Notes: a model not told the origin generated them from the letters alone. A stretch of 64,000 nt of DNA from Cellulomonas sp. ES6 (GCF_030053835.1 NZ_CP125655.1:2790001-2854000), one strand, 5' to 3'; shown: positions 24,884-34,642, numbered from the stretch's first letter. A program made the numbers and translations.

Positions 24884-25846
24884 GTGACCGCCACGCAGCA
24901 CCTCCGGAGCGGCCCTGCCGAGCAGGGCCGTTCCGGCCTGCCCGCCGACTGGGGCCTGGGCCGGACGCGTTCGCGTCACGGCGAGACCGTGATCCGCCTC
25001 CTGCTGCGGGCGGCGGCGGGGCTGTCGGTGCTCATCACCGCCGGCATCGTCGTCTCCCTGCTGGTCCCGGCGATCGGATTTTTCCAGCAGGTATCGGTTG
25101 TCGAGTTCCTGACCGGGACCCGCTGGGCCCCGCAGTTCGCCGACCCGTCGTTCGGAGTGCTGCCGCTGATCACCGCCACCGCGTGGACCACGCTGATCGC
25201 CCTCGCCGTGGCGGTCCCGTGCGGCCTGGGTGCGGCCGCCTACCTCGCCGAGTACGCCCGCCCTCGGGTCCGCCGGATCCTCAAGCCGATCCTTGAGCTC
25301 CTCGCAGGTGTCCCGACGGTCGTCTTCGGGTTCTTCGCGCTGAGCTTCGTCGGCCCGGCGCTGCGCGACTGGCTCGGCATCGACGTCGGGACGTTCTCCA
25401 TCCTGGCCGCAGGGCTGGTGATGGGGGTGATGATCATCCCGACCGTCGCCTCGCTGTCCGAGGACGCGATGAGCGCGGTGCCCCACGCGCTGCGTGAAGG
25501 CTCTGCGGCGCTGGGATCGAACCGGATGCAGACCACGCTGCGGGTCGTCTTCCCGGCGGCGCTGTCCGGGATCGTCGCCGCAGTGGTCCTGGGCATCTCG
25601 CGGGCGATCGGCGAGACGATGATCGTCGCAATCGCCGCCGGCGCCCGGCCCCAGATGGTCACCGACCCGACCATGGAGGGCGCCACCATGACCGGGTTCA
25701 TCGCCCGCATGGCGCTCGGGGACTCGCGGGTCGGTTCCCTCGAGTACGACACCTTGTTCGCGGTCGGGCTGCTGCTGTTCCTGCTGACGTTCGTCGTGAA
25801 CCTGATCAGCATCCGCCTCGTGCGCCGGTTCCGGCAGGAGTACTGA
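24884..25846 (+). CDS. pstC: PstC phosphate ABC transporter permease
   Basis: The 320-residue permease has six predicted membrane segments and the binding-protein-dependent transport motif EGSAALGSNRMQTTLRVVFPAALSG that contacts PstB. It begins with GTG one base after the pstS stop and overlaps pstA by 1 nt. Confidence 0.93.
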   Translation: MTATQHLRSGPAEQGRSGLPADWGLGRTRSRHGETVIRLLLRAAAGLSVLITAGIVVSLLVPAIGFFQQVSVVEFLTGTRWAPQFADPSFGVLPLITATAWTTLIALAVAVPCGLGAAAYLAEYARPRVRRILKPILELLAGVPTVVFGFFALSFVGPALRDWLGIDVGTFSILAAGLVMGVMIIPTVASLSEDAMSAVPHALREGSAALGSNRMQTTLRVVFPAALSGIVAAVVLGISRAIGETMIVAIAAGARPQMVTDPTMEGATMTGFIARMALGDSRVGSLEYDTLFAVGLLLFLLTFVVNLISIRLVRRFRQEY

Positions 25847-26745
25847 TGACCGCCACCACCACCTCCCGCGCCCAGGCACTGCCGATCGGGCAGCACTCCC
25901 GGGAACGCAGCCCTGGCGCGACTCTCTTCCTCGTTCTGCTCTGGGCGAGCCTGCTCGTCGCGTTCGCGACGCTGGTGACCCTTCTGGTCAGCACGATCAT
26001 CGAAGCGGGCGACCGCCTCGACTCGACCTTGCTCACGGAGTACCCGTCGTCCCGCCCAGAGGAGGCCGGTGCCCGGCCGGCCATCCTGGGCTCGCTGTGG
26101 GTGATCGGCACCACGGCGGTCCTCGCGGTCCCGCTCGGGATCGCCGCCGCCGTGCACCTGGAGGAGTTCGCCGACCGGCACAGCCGCTTCAACCGGCTGC
26201 TGGAGCTCAACATCCAGAACCTGTCGGCGATCCCCTCGATCATCTACGGGATGCTCGCGATCGGGACCCTGTCGCTGATCGGGGTGCAGAACAAGAACAT
26301 CGTCATCGGCGGAGCGCTCGCGCTGGCCCTGCTGATCCTGCCGGTCATCATCATCTCGACCCGCGAGGCGCTGCGTGCCGTGCCCCGCGAACAGCGCCAA
26401 GCGTCACTCGCGCTGGGCGCCACCGAGCTGCAGACGACGTGGCGCGTGACGCTGCCGGCCGCGGTCCCGGGCATCTCCACCGGGACGATCCTGGCGCTGT
26501 CGCGGGCCCTGGGCGAGGCCGCACCGCTCCTACTGCTCGGCGCGCTGGTGTTCATCTCCTTCGACCCAAACGGGCTTCTTAGCGGCTTCACCACCATGCC
26601 CATCCAGATCTTCGGGTGGACCAACAGCCCCCAGGCCGGGTTCCGCGAGCTGGCTGCCGCCGCGTCGGTGCTGCTCGTGGTGATCCTGCTCGCCATGAAC
26701 GCGCTGGCGATCATCATCCGCAACCGGTCCCAGCGTCGCTGGTGA
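25846..26745 (+). CDS. pstA: PstA phosphate ABC transporter permease
   Basis: The 299-residue protein has the PstA layout: an N-terminal helix, a periplasmic region with [10 protein letters not shown], five further helices and the coupling motif [24 protein letters not shown]. It pairs with PstC to form the channel and is translationally coupled to it. Confidence 0.93.
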   Translation: MTATTTSRAQALPIGQHSRERSPGATLFLVLLWASLLVAFATLVTLLVSTIIEAGDRLDSTLLTEYPSSRPEEAGARPAILGSLWVIGTTAVLAVPLGIAAAVHLEEFADRHSRFNRLLELNIQNLSAIPSIIYGMLAIGTLSLIGVQNKNIVIGGALALALLILPVIIISTREALRAVPREQRQASLALGATELQTTWRVTLPAAVPGISTGTILALSRALGEAAPLLLLGALVFISFDPNGLLSGFTTMPIQIFGWTNSPQAGFRELAAAASVLLVVILLAMNALAIIIRNRSQRRW

Positions 26746-26768
26746 CCCCGCTCCCCGAGGACTGCGAC

Positions 26769-27647
26769 ATGACGAGCACCACGACCGGGCGCGACGTGCA
26801 CCCGGACGACACCGGCTCCCTGGACGCCCGGCCGCGCGCCGGGGCGCACCGGGAGATCCCCGAGACCCCTTCCCCGGTCCTCGAGTGCGAGGACGTCAGC
26901 GTGTACTACGGCCCGTACCAGGCCGTCCGGGACGTCTCCCTGACGTTCGGGCTCAACGAGATCACCGCGCTGATCGGCCCCTCCGGGTGCGGCAAGTCCA
27001 CCATCCTGCGGTCCCTGAACCGGATGAACGACCTGGTCGACTCCGCGCGAGTGGCCGGCTCCGTGAGGTACCACGGTCAGGACCTCTACGCCAAGGGTGT
27101 GGACCCGATCGAGGTCCGTCGCCGCATCGGCATGGTGTTCCAGAAGCCGAACCCGTTCCCCAAGTCCATCTACGACAACGTCGCCTACGGGCCTCGAGTC
27201 ACCGGAATGCGCCCGTCCTCGATGGACGACCTCGTCGAGGAGGCGCTGACCCGGGCTGCGCTGTGGGACGAGGTCAAGGACAAGCTCAAGCAGAGCGCCT
27301 ACGGGCTGTCCGGGGGGCAGCAGCAGCGGCTGTGCATCGCCCGCACGATCGCTGTCGAGCCGGACGTGATCCTGATGGACGAGCCCTGCTCCGCGCTCGA
27401 CCCCATCGCGACGCTGCGTATCGAGACCCTGATGGCAGAGCTGCGCGAGCGCTACACGATCGTCATCGTCACGCACAACATGCAGCAGGCAGCACGCGTC
27501 GCCGATCGGACCGCCTTCTTCACCGCCGACGTCGACGATGCCGGTGAGCGGCACGGAGTGCTGGTCGAGTTCGACACGACAGCCCGGCTGTTCGAGAAGC
27601 CAGCCGACCAGCGCACCGAGGACTACATCAGCGGCCGGTTCGGCTGA
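26769..27647 (+). CDS. pstB: PstB phosphate ABC transporter ATPase
   Basis: The 292-residue ATPase has Walker A GPSGCGKS, the PstB-typical [20 protein letters not shown], signature [13 protein letters not shown], Walker [14 protein letters not shown] and the H-loop [11 protein letters not shown]. An N-terminal extension of about 38 residues precedes the domain. It ends SGRFG, the conserved PstB terminus. No phoU follows. Confidence 0.95.
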   Translation: MTSTTTGRDVHPDDTGSLDARPRAGAHREIPETPSPVLECEDVSVYYGPYQAVRDVSLTFGLNEITALIGPSGCGKSTILRSLNRMNDLVDSARVAGSVRYHGQDLYAKGVDPIEVRRRIGMVFQKPNPFPKSIYDNVAYGPRVTGMRPSSMDDLVEEALTRAALWDEVKDKLKQSAYGLSGGQQQRLCIARTIAVEPDVILMDEPCSALDPIATLRIETLMAELRERYTIVIVTHNMQQAARVADRTAFFTADVDDAGERHGVLVEFDTTARLFEKPADQRTEDYISGRFG

Positions 27648-27663
27648 GACCCCGGAGGGGACC

Positions 27664-28449
27664 ATGAGTGCCACGACGACGCGGCGGCTCAGCACGCCGC
27701 AGTCCCGCCGAGCCGAGGGCGCCGTGCGCGCCTGGCGGCGCGAGGGCGCGGCCGGGACGGTCGGCGTGATCGACCCGGGACACGCCCTGGACGACGGCCT
27801 CACCCGCGAGCTCGCGGGGGTCGACCTGGTGGTCCTTCGGTGCGCCGACCCGATCGCCGCGCTCGTGCGGTTCGCCGTGCGGCCGGTGCAGGTCGCCGTG
27901 CTGCTCGCGGACGACGACCAGCCGGGGGTCGGTCCGGTGGTCCAGGCGTTACGCGCCGAGCTGGCGCTGCCGGTGCTGCTGGCGTGGGACCCGGCGGGCG
28001 GGCTCCCGCCGGCCGACGCAGTGCTCGCCGGTGCGCTGCCCGTGCTGCGCCTGCCGCTGGAGCTCGACGACGTCCTGGCGCGCCTGGGCGAGGTGTGGCC
28101 GGCGCGGCCGCCCGGCGGGTCCGTACTGTCGGCAGGTGACCTGGTCGTCGACCCCGGCGCGTACGAAGCGACCTGGAGCGGGATCCCCTTGGGGCTGGCC
28201 CGCCGTGAGATGAACCTCCTGCTCGCCCTGGTGCAGAGCCCGGGCCGGGTGGTACCGCGCGAGCAGCTGTGGCGCCTGTGGCCGTCCACCTCCGACCAGG
28301 ACGGCAACCTGGTAGCCGCGGTCGCGCGCCTGCGCCGGCACTTCGCCCGAGCAGGCGCCCCGGCAGCGATCGGAACGGTGCGTGGACTCGGGTACCGGCT
28401 GGAGGTGACCGCGCTCAGCAGCTCGGGGGCCGCGAGTCGATCTGCGTGA
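27664..28449 (+). CDS. OmpR/PhoB-type winged-helix regulator with atypical N-terminus
   Basis: The 261-residue protein (ATG 27664, RBS GGAGGGGAC) ends in a trans_reg_C winged helix: LVVDPGAYEATWSGIPLGLARREMNLLLALVQSPGRVVPREQLWRLW, then VAAVARLRRHF and TVRGLGYRLEV. The N-terminal 150 residues resemble a receiver in length and beta/alpha pattern (VGVIDPG..., VAVLLADDDQPG...), but the normal acidic pocket, phosphorylated Asp and Lys are not obvious. It follows pstB by 16 nt and may be an unphosphorylated regulator of the pst or ars genes. It overlaps the next, convergent gene by 35 nt. Confidence 0.75.
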   Translation: MSATTTRRLSTPQSRRAEGAVRAWRREGAAGTVGVIDPGHALDDGLTRELAGVDLVVLRCADPIAALVRFAVRPVQVAVLLADDDQPGVGPVVQALRAELALPVLLAWDPAGGLPPADAVLAGALPVLRLPLELDDVLARLGEVWPARPPGGSVLSAGDLVVDPGAYEATWSGIPLGLARREMNLLLALVQSPGRVVPREQLWRLWPSTSDQDGNLVAAVARLRRHFARAGAPAAIGTVRGLGYRLEVTALSSSGAASRSA

Positions 28450-29332
28450 GCAGCCCCAGCACGCGCCACTCGAGGTCGGTCACCACCGCCTCGATGTCGA
28501 CGCCCTCCACGGCCGGGTCGAGGACGTCCCAGTCCAGGTAGTGCCGTCCTGGGTAGACCGGGCACGCGTCACCGCACCCGAGGCTGACGACGTAGTCCGC
28601 CGCTCGCACCACGTCGTCCGTCAGCGGCTTGGGGAACTCCAGGGCCATCGACCAGCCCCGGCGGGTGATCGCCGCCACGACCGCCGGGTCGACCGCCGCC
28701 GCCGGTGCCGAGCCGGCGGTGCGCACGGCGACGGTCTCACCGGCGTGGTGGCGCAGCGCAGCCGCCGCGATCTGCGATCTGGCGGCATTGCGGATGCACA
28801 CGAACAGAACCTCCGAACCGCGACGGGGAACCCTGCCCTCGCCGCGGGCGAGCGAGCTCAGGCGGTCGCTCGCGAACCGCGCAGCCAGGACAGGCAGGTG
28901 CTGCGCCACCCTCGCCCGGCGCGAGAGCAGGTCGTAGCTGTCGTGGACGTACCGGGCCACGGTCTGCTCGCTGAAGACCCCACGGAAGGTACCGGCGAGG
29001 TCGGCCGCGACCCGGTCGAGCGCCGCGGCGTGCGTGCGGACTGTCGCGAGCCCGGGCGGTGCGGCGGGCTCTACGACGGACCCGAATCGCATGTACGCAT
29101 CAGCGGTGGCGGTGTACCGGCCGCCTGCACCCGTACCGGTCTGCTCGACGAGTCCGACGGTCAGCAGACGGTCCAGGCACGCCTGCACCGTCCGGGAAGA
29201 GACACCGGGGCCGACGAGCTCACCAGGGCCGGCGCCACCGCGCGCATCGGTCATGACCAGCGTGAGGACCTGGAGCGCGTCAGGGTCGCCCAGGACGAGC
29301 GCCTGGTCAGCGGCAGTCGTCACCGCAACCAC
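28415..29332 (-). CDS. Winged helix / helical bundle / ArsC three-part fusion
   Basis: The 305-residue protein has an N-terminal ArsR/MarR-like winged helix (about 10-85, ALQVLTLVM...SSRTVQACLDRLLTVGLVEQ), then a helical segment (about 95-160, VRTHAAALDRVAADLAGTFRG...VARYVHDSYDLLSRRAR) and a C-terminal LMW-phosphatase ArsC domain with LFVCIRNAARSQIAAAAL and VVSLGCGDACPVYPG. The middle segment also occurs in the ArsR-ArsC fusions of this window. The winged helix has no CVCDL metalloid site. It starts at GTG 29332, 25 nt after the upstream arsR stop. Confidence 0.82.
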   Translation of the reverse strand: MVAVTTAADQALVLGDPDALQVLTLVMTDARGGAGPGELVGPGVSSRTVQACLDRLLTVGLVEQTGTGAGGRYTATADAYMRFGSVVEPAAPPGLATVRTHAAALDRVAADLAGTFRGVFSEQTVARYVHDSYDLLSRRARVAQHLPVLAARFASDRLSSLARGEGRVPRRGSEVLFVCIRNAARSQIAAAALRHHAGETVAVRTAGSAPAAAVDPAVVAAITRRGWSMALEFPKPLTDDVVRAADYVVSLGCGDACPVYPGRHYLDWDVLDPAVEGVDIEAVVTDLEWRVLGLLTQIDSRPPSC

Positions 29333-29357
29333 GACCTGAGGTCGGTTGGAGCGATGG

Positions 29358-29705
29358 TCAGCGCAAGAGGTCCGCGATCGCGGCGAGACGGTCGGGGACG
29401 ATACTGAACCACGCCTCGCGTCCCACCGGCTCCCGGGCGAGCACGCCGGCCTCGACCAGCATCGACACGTGGTGGCTGATCGTCGGAGACCGCAGCTCGA
29501 GCGCCGCCGCCAGGTCCTTGACCCGGGCGCGCCCGTCGGGGCTGTGGTGCACCATGCTCAGCAGCTGCAGGCGAGTGGGGTCGGACACCGCCCGCAGCAC
29601 GCTCGCGGTCCGCTCGGCCTCCTCGCGGGCGAGCACCAACCGGACAGTGCGCAGCGGCGGCGCACCGGAGTCGGTGCGCCGCTCGTCTGCTGCGGAGGTC
29701 GGCAC
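29358..29705 (-). CDS. ArsR-family winged-helix regulator without CVCDL cysteines
   Basis: The 115-residue protein (GTG 29705) has VLRAVSDPTRLQLLSMVHHSPDGRARVKDLAAALELRSPTISHHVSMLVEAG, an ArsR-type DNA-binding domain. The position of the CVCDL metalloid site reads RVKDL, and no cysteine is present in the protein. It may sense a different signal or act as a constitutive or heterodimeric partner. It lies between arsC and the three-part arsC fusion on the same strand. Confidence 0.8.
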   Translation of the reverse strand: MPTSAADERRTDSGAPPLRTVRLVLAREEAERTASVLRAVSDPTRLQLLSMVHHSPDGRARVKDLAAALELRSPTISHHVSMLVEAGVLAREPVGREAWFSIVPDRLAAIADLLR

Positions 29706-29745
29706 CCATGGAGCGTACCTGCGCCTTCTGGACCGGTCCTGAGGA

Positions 29746-30165
29746 TCAGGCGACCTGCTGGACGCCGAGCTCGTCCAGCAGCACCTCGATGCGGCGGCGG
29801 ATCTCGTCGCGGATCGGGCGCACGGACTCGATGCCCTGGCCGGCGGGGTCCGCCAGGGCCCAGTCCTCGTACCGCTTGCCGGGGAAGATCGGGCAGACGT
29901 CGCCGCAGCCCATGGTGATGACCACGTCGGAGGCCTGCACGGCGTCGGTGGTGAGCACCTTGGGGCGCTCGGCGCGGATGTCGATGCCCTCCTCGAGCAT
30001 CGCCTCGACCGCGATCGGGTTGATCTGGTCCGCAGGCATCGAGCCGGCGGACCGGACCTCGACCGCGCCGCCCGACAGGTGCCGCAGGTAGCCGGCGGCC
30101 ATCTGGGAACGGCCGGCGTTGTGCACGCAGACGAACAGGGCGGAGGGCTTCGTGGTCTCGCTCAT
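29746..30165 (-). CDS. arsC: Arsenate reductase ArsC (LMW-phosphatase type)
   Basis: The 139-residue enzyme has the P-loop FVCVHNAGRSQMAAG with the nucleophilic cysteine, and VITMGCGDVCPIFPGKRYEDW with the two resolving cysteines. This layout reduces arsenate to arsenite using thioredoxin or mycothiol. It follows the arsR-arsC fusion by 17 nt. A near-identical copy is at 40289-40708. Confidence 0.93.
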   Translation of the reverse strand: MSETTKPSALFVCVHNAGRSQMAAGYLRHLSGGAVEVRSAGSMPADQINPIAVEAMLEEGIDIRAERPKVLTTDAVQASDVVITMGCGDVCPIFPGKRYEDWALADPAGQGIESVRPIRDEIRRRIEVLLDELGVQQVA

Positions 30166-30182
30166 CGGGGTCTCCTCAGGGG

Positions 30183-31202
30183 TCAGGCGGGGACGGGCAG
30201 GTCGGGCAGCAGGTCGGCGAGCAGGGCGCGCACGCGGCGGTCGATCTCGTCGCGGATCGATCGCACCCCGCTGTCGGAGGCCAGGGCGGGGTCGCCGACG
30301 ACCCAGTCCTCGTAGCGCTTGCCGGGCAGGATCGGGCAGGTGTCACCGCAGCCCATGGTGATGACCACGTCCGCTGCGCGGACGGCGTCGTCGGTGAGGG
30401 GCTTGGGGAACGCCTCGGCGTCGGCGGACAGCTCCTCGAGCAACGGCCGGACCCCGGGATGCACCTCACCGGCCGGCGCGGAACCGGCGGACCGCACGAC
30501 GACCTGGTCGCCGGCGTAGTGGTGCAGCAGGGCGGCGGCGAGCTGGGAGCGGCCGGCGTTGGCGACGCAGACGAACAGCACCTGCGGGCGGTGGGCGGTG
30601 GCTGCCGTGATCGCCCGCTCGGCGTCCGTGAGACGCTGCCGGGCGAACCGCTCGGTGTTCACCACGAGGTGGGAGCGGACGGCCGAGGACCGGGCCAGTC
30701 CGGTGTAGGACTCGCGGACGACCGTCAGGACCGCCGCGGGGTCGCGGTCGGGGAACGCGGCGGCCAGTCGGTCGGCGATCCGTGCCAGGGCGGTCTCGGC
30801 GTCGGTTAGGCCCGTGAGGGGTGAGAGGTGCGCCGCCTCGGCCGCCACCGGCGCGAACGAGTCCAGCAGGGTCGTGACCGCGCCGCGCAGGGCGGGCTGC
30901 ACCCGGTAGTAGACCCAGGTGCCGCGCCGCTCGGAGGTGAGCAGGCCGACGTCTTTGAGCAGCTTGAGGTGGTGGGAGACCGTCGGCTGGGAGACCTCGG
31001 CGACCGTGGCCAGGTCGCACACGCACGCCTCGCCGGACGGCGACGTCGCGATGAGCGAGAGCATCCGCAGCCGCAGCGGGTCGCCCAGGGCCTTGAGCGT
31101 GCCGGCAACCTGGGTGGCGGCGTCCAGGCCCATCGCGTGGTCGGCGGGGGAGGGCTGGCACGCCTCGTCGACGGGCGGGGCGGTGGGAGTCGTGGCGGTC
31201 AT
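30183..31202 (-). CDS. ArsR-ArsC fusion (repressor plus arsenate reductase), copy A
   Basis: Residues about 25-120 form an ArsR repressor with ACVCDLATVAEVSQPTVSHHLKLLKDVG and a WVYYRV wing. Residues about 130-200 form a helical bundle (AETALARIADRLAAAFPDRDPAAV...). From about 205 a complete ArsC follows, with LFVCVANAGRSQLAAALLHHYAG and VITMGCGDTCPILPGKRYEDW. The same polypeptide could sense arsenite and make it from arsenate. ATG 31202 overlaps the acr3 stop (ATGA). Copy B is at 40726-41742. Confidence 0.92.
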   Translation of the reverse strand: MTATTPTAPPVDEACQPSPADHAMGLDAATQVAGTLKALGDPLRLRMLSLIATSPSGEACVCDLATVAEVSQPTVSHHLKLLKDVGLLTSERRGTWVYYRVQPALRGAVTTLLDSFAPVAAEAAHLSPLTGLTDAETALARIADRLAAAFPDRDPAAVLTVVRESYTGLARSSAVRSHLVVNTERFARQRLTDAERAITAATAHRPQVLFVCVANAGRSQLAAALLHHYAGDQVVVRSAGSAPAGEVHPGVRPLLEELSADAEAFPKPLTDDAVRAADVVITMGCGDTCPILPGKRYEDWVVGDPALASDSGVRSIRDEIDRRVRALLADLLPDLPVPA

Positions 31203-32308
31203 GAGCGGACCTCCTGCGGTGCGGCGGCGGGAACGGGAGGAGCGGTGTCGGTGAACCAGCGTCGGCCGGCCCACAACGAGACGTAGACCAGCCCGACGAG
31301 GACCGGGACCTCGATCAGCGGGCCGACGACGCCGGCGAGCGCCTGCCCGGAGGTGGCGCCGAACGTGCCGATGGCGACGGCGATGGCGAGCTCGAAGTTG
31401 TTGCCCGCGGCGGTGAACGCCAGCGTGGTGGAGCGTGCGTACCCGAGTCCGAGGCCCCGGCCGGTCAGCATGCCGACGCCCCACATGACCGCGAAGTAGA
31501 CGAGCAGGGGCAGTGCGATCCGCGCCACGTCGAGCGGGCGCGAGGTGACCGCGTCGCCCTGCAGGGCGAAGAGGAGCACGATGGTGAACAGCAGCCCGTA
31601 CAGCGCCCAGGGGCCGATGCGCGGGATGAACCGCTCCTCGTACCAGTCGCGTCCGCGGGTGCGCTCGCCGATCCACCGGGACGCGAACCCGGCGGCGAGC
31701 GGGACGCCGAGGAACACCAGGACGTTGACCGCGATCTGCCCGATCGACACGTCGAGCCCCGCGGGGTCCAGGCCCAGCCAGCCGGGCAGCACGGTGAGGT
31801 AGAACCAGCCGAGCAGCGAGAACGCCACGACCTGGAATACCGAGTTGATCGCCACCAGCACGGCCGCCGCTTCGCGGTCACCGCAGGCGAGGTCGTTCCA
31901 GATGACGACCATCGCGATGCACCGGGCCAGGCCGACGATGATCAGCCCGGTCCGGTACTCCGGCAGGTCGGGCAGGAACACCCAGGCGAGCGCGAACATC
32001 AGCGCGGGGCCGACGACCCAGTTCAGCGCGAGGGAGCTGACCAGCAGCCGCTTGTCGCCGGTCACCGCGGCGACCCGGTCGTAGCGCACCTTGGCCAGCA
32101 CCGGGTACATCATCACGAGCAGGCCGAGCGCGATCGGCAGGGAGATCCCGCCGACCTCCAGCTCGGCCAGCGCCTCGCCCAGAACGGGGACGAACCGGCC
32201 CAGCGCGAGGCCGGCGACCATCGCGAGACCGATCCACACCGGCAGCCACCGGTCGAGCGTGGACAGCCGACCGCGCGTCGCGGTCAGGTCGGGGGTCTGC
32301 GCGCTCAT
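31199..32308 (-). CDS. acr3: ACR3-family arsenite permease, copy A
   Basis: The 369-residue protein has ten membrane helices and the ACR3 signatures [19 protein letters not shown] (with the essential cysteine in the ARCIAMV segment), [16 protein letters not shown], and [16 protein letters not shown]. It exports arsenite by proton antiport. It is coupled by ATGA overlaps to trxB upstream and the arsR-arsC fusion downstream. Copy B (41739-42857) is almost the same protein. Confidence 0.95.
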   Translation of the reverse strand: MSAQTPDLTATRGRLSTLDRWLPVWIGLAMVAGLALGRFVPVLGEALAELEVGGISLPIALGLLVMMYPVLAKVRYDRVAAVTGDKRLLVSSLALNWVVGPALMFALAWVFLPDLPEYRTGLIIVGLARCIAMVVIWNDLACGDREAAAVLVAINSVFQVVAFSLLGWFYLTVLPGWLGLDPAGLDVSIGQIAVNVLVFLGVPLAAGFASRWIGERTRGRDWYEERFIPRIGPWALYGLLFTIVLLFALQGDAVTSRPLDVARIALPLLVYFAVMWGVGMLTGRGLGLGYARSTTLAFTAAGNNFELAIAVAIGTFGATSGQALAGVVGPLIEVPVLVGLVYVSLWAGRRWFTDTAPPVPAAAPQEVRS

Positions 32309-33363
32309 CGGGCCACCGCCGCGGCGGCCGTGTCGGCGCCCGGGGCGCTCACGGCGTCGGCGGCGTCGACGGTGGCGGCCTCGACGGCGGAGGGGATCTC
32401 CGCGGGGGAGGCGGGGTCGACGTCGCCGAGCGCGGCGAGGTAGTGCTGGGCGTCGAGCGCGGCGGCGCAGCCGGAGCCGGCCGCGGTGATCGCCTGGCGG
32501 TAGGTGTGGTCGACGGCGTCCCCGGCCGCGAACACGCCCGGCAGGTTGGTCCGGGTGGACCGGCCCTCGACGACGATGTAGCCGTTCTCGTCCAGGTCGA
32601 CCTGCCCGACCAGCAGCTCGGTGCGCGGGACGTGGCCGATCGCCACGAAGATGCCGGTCGCGTCGTGCTCGCGGGTCTCGCCGGTGATCGTGTCGCGCAG
32701 CGTCACGCCGGTGACCTTGTCCTGGCCGTGGATGCCGACGACCTCGGAGTTCCAGGCGAACTGGATCTTCGGGTCGTTCTTGGCGCGGTCCGCCATGATC
32801 TTCGAGGCCCGCAGCTCGTCGCGGCGGTGCACCATCGTCACGGACTTGCCGAACCGGGTCAGGAACGTGGCCTCCTCGACCGCGGAGTCGCCACCGCCGA
32901 CCACGATGATGTCCTGGTCCTTGAAGAAGAAGCCGTCGCAGGTCGCGCACCAGGACACGCCCCGGCCCGAGAGCCGCTTCTCGTCCTCCAGACCCAGCTC
33001 GCGGTAGGCGGAGCCGGTGGACAGGATCACCGCGCGGGCGCGGATGGTCTCGCCGCCGCCGGTCACGACGGTCTTGACCGGGCCGGCCAGGTCGAGGGAG
33101 ACGGCGTCGTCCCACAGCACCTCGGCGCCGAACCGCTCGGCCTGCTTCTGCAGGTTGTCCATGAGGTCCGGGCCCAGGATCCCGTCGGGGAAGCCGGGGA
33201 AGTTCTCGACGTCGGTGGTGTTCATCAGCGCACCGCCCGCGGTGACGGAGCCCGCCACCACGTAGGGGGACAGGCCCGCGCGCGCCGCGTAGATCGCGGC
33301 GGTGTACCCGGCGGGTCCGGAACCGACGATGACGATGTCCCTGAGGGCGGCTTGGTTCGACAT
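32305..33363 (-). CDS. trxB: Thioredoxin reductase
   Basis: The 352-residue flavoprotein has FAD-binding [18 protein letters not shown], the redox pair C139-A-T-C142 ([11 protein letters not shown]), NADPH-binding [14 protein letters not shown] and [10 protein letters not shown]. An Ala/Pro-rich tail of about 40 residues is unusual. Start ATG 33363 is used because upstream in-frame codons pass through the operator. As first gene of the trxB-acr3-arsRC-arsC operon it would supply reducing power to ArsC. Confidence 0.94.
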   Translation of the reverse strand: MSNQAALRDIVIVGSGPAGYTAAIYAARAGLSPYVVAGSVTAGGALMNTTDVENFPGFPDGILGPDLMDNLQKQAERFGAEVLWDDAVSLDLAGPVKTVVTGGGETIRARAVILSTGSAYRELGLEDEKRLSGRGVSWCATCDGFFFKDQDIIVVGGGDSAVEEATFLTRFGKSVTMVHRRDELRASKIMADRAKNDPKIQFAWNSEVVGIHGQDKVTGVTLRDTITGETREHDATGIFVAIGHVPRTELLVGQVDLDENGYIVVEGRSTRTNLPGVFAAGDAVDHTYRQAITAAGSGCAAALDAQHYLAALGDVDPASPAEIPSAVEAATVDAADAVSAPGADTAAAAVAR

Positions 33364-33388
33364 GTCTCTATGTTGGCACACGTCGATG
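33361..33388 (-). promoter_or_regulatory. ArsR-type operator overlapping the trxB start
   Basis: On the minus strand the site runs CATCGA-N4-TGCCAACAT and ends at the trxB ATG, parallel to the arsM and acr3-B sites. There is no room for a leader with a good RBS, so the transcript may be leaderless. Confidence 0.55.
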
Positions 33389-33464
33389 CAACGTGCGTCG
33401 GGCGAGGCCGTCGGCGCGACCAGACGCTGTCGCGCTGAACGTCCCCCCGACGCCCAGCTGGACA

Positions 33465-33626
33465 GTGCGTCGCACGCGCAACGCTGCACTGATCTCCATG
33501 GCCAGCGATCTCCCCGCGTCGTTGTTCAGCGACCTGTTCGGGGTTGAGCACCGCCGCATCGACGGGCTGGGCATGTCCGGGACGCCACTGGCACGGCTGG
33601 GGTTGCGCGGCCGAGCGCCCAGTTGA
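33465..33626 (+). pseudogene. Possible C-terminal remnant of a tyrosine recombinase
   Basis: The frame reads [27 protein letters not shown], which resembles the RNAALIALAxxLPAPVLADLLG segment near the end of actinobacterial phage-type integrases, then stops at 33626 without the rest. No start or catalytic residues are present. The match is from memory of the family and is weak. Confidence 0.3.
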
Positions 33627-33635
33627 GAGGCCGGA

Positions 33636-34616
33636 TCAAGCACTTCGGTCGATGAGGTCGCGGTCGCCGCCCGGGGTGATGGGGTTCGGCGTGGGACCCG
33701 TGGGGAGCCGGTACCCGTAGGCGAACCCCCAGTTCCATGCCAGTGCGTGCACGTCACCGCGTGCACGTACCCGAGCGATCGCCGCGGCCTCCGCGCGCAC
33801 GCGACGCACCAGCCTGGCGGCTTTGCTCGCCGGCGCATGACGAGGCGCGGCCGAGCACTCGTCCGGACCGCCGGCCAAGCGGTGCTGCCCCGCCACGGGT
33901 GCGTAGCGGCTCTGCAGCCAGCGTTGCCCCGACGCGTTCCCACGGCCTTGGGCGAAGGCGCCTCGTGCGTTCTCTCGTAGCCGCATGTGGACGACGGCGT
34001 CGTGCTCGTAGTGCAGCGACGCACCCTCGAGCTGCGCGCGCCAGCACAGGTCGGTGTCTTCGAGGTAGCGGGCAGCGGGGTCGAAGCCACCGACGCGGCG
34101 GAAGGCATCCGCTGGCACTGCGAGGTTGCTGGAGCTGGCTGAGGGTAGCCACCAGACCGGGCCGCTGTGCTGCAGTCCGTCGGTCTGGGGAAGTGCACGC
34201 GCGCTGAGGGTCGATGCGGCGTTCAGCCGCTGCCATTCCAGCCGTCCACCGACGAGCGCGTCGGTGCGGTGCACGGCCGCCAGCAGGGTGCGCAGCCAGT
34301 CGTCAGCGACGACGTCGTCCGCGTCGCAGAAGGCGAGCACGTCGCCTCGTGCGACCGAGGCCGCAGCGTTGCGCGCGGGTCCGGCACCGCGCTGCGCCGA
34401 GGCGTCGACGTACCTGAGCTCCCGGAGCGCCGGAAGCCGCCGCGGGGCCTGCCCGACGACCTGCGCAGTGGCGTCGCGCGAGCCGTTGTCGGCGACCAGG
34501 ACCTCCCAGTCGCCGGCGAAGTCCTGGCGGGCGAGGGCCCTGAGCTGGGCGGGCAGGGTGGCGGCCGCGTCGCGAGCAGCGATCACGACGGAGACGTCCA
34601 GGCGCATCGTCGGCAT
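33636..34616 (-). CDS. Family 2 glycosyltransferase
   Basis: The 326-residue protein has the GT-A fold pattern: VSVVIAARDAAATLPAQL, EVLVADNGSRDAT, the nucleotide-metal motif FCDADDVV and LEDTDLCWRAQLEG, where the ED pair is the likely base. No membrane helix follows, so it acts at the cytoplasmic face. It is last in a minus-strand cassette with an acyl carrier protein, FkbH and an acyltransferase, suggesting glycan or glycolipid decoration. The start could be ATG 34616 or the Met three codons later. Confidence 0.85.
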   Translation of the reverse strand: MPTMRLDVSVVIAARDAAATLPAQLRALARQDFAGDWEVLVADNGSRDATAQVVGQAPRRLPALRELRYVDASAQRGAGPARNAAASVARGDVLAFCDADDVVADDWLRTLLAAVHRTDALVGGRLEWQRLNAASTLSARALPQTDGLQHSGPVWWLPSASSSNLAVPADAFRRVGGFDPAARYLEDTDLCWRAQLEGASLHYEHDAVVHMRLRENARGAFAQGRGNASGQRWLQSRYAPVAGQHRLAGGPDECSAAPRHAPASKAARLVRRVRAEAAAIARVRARGDVHALAWNWGFAYGYRLPTGPTPNPITPGGDRDLIDRSA

Positions 34617-34642
34617 GTCGGGCCTCCCGTCGACTGCGCGGC

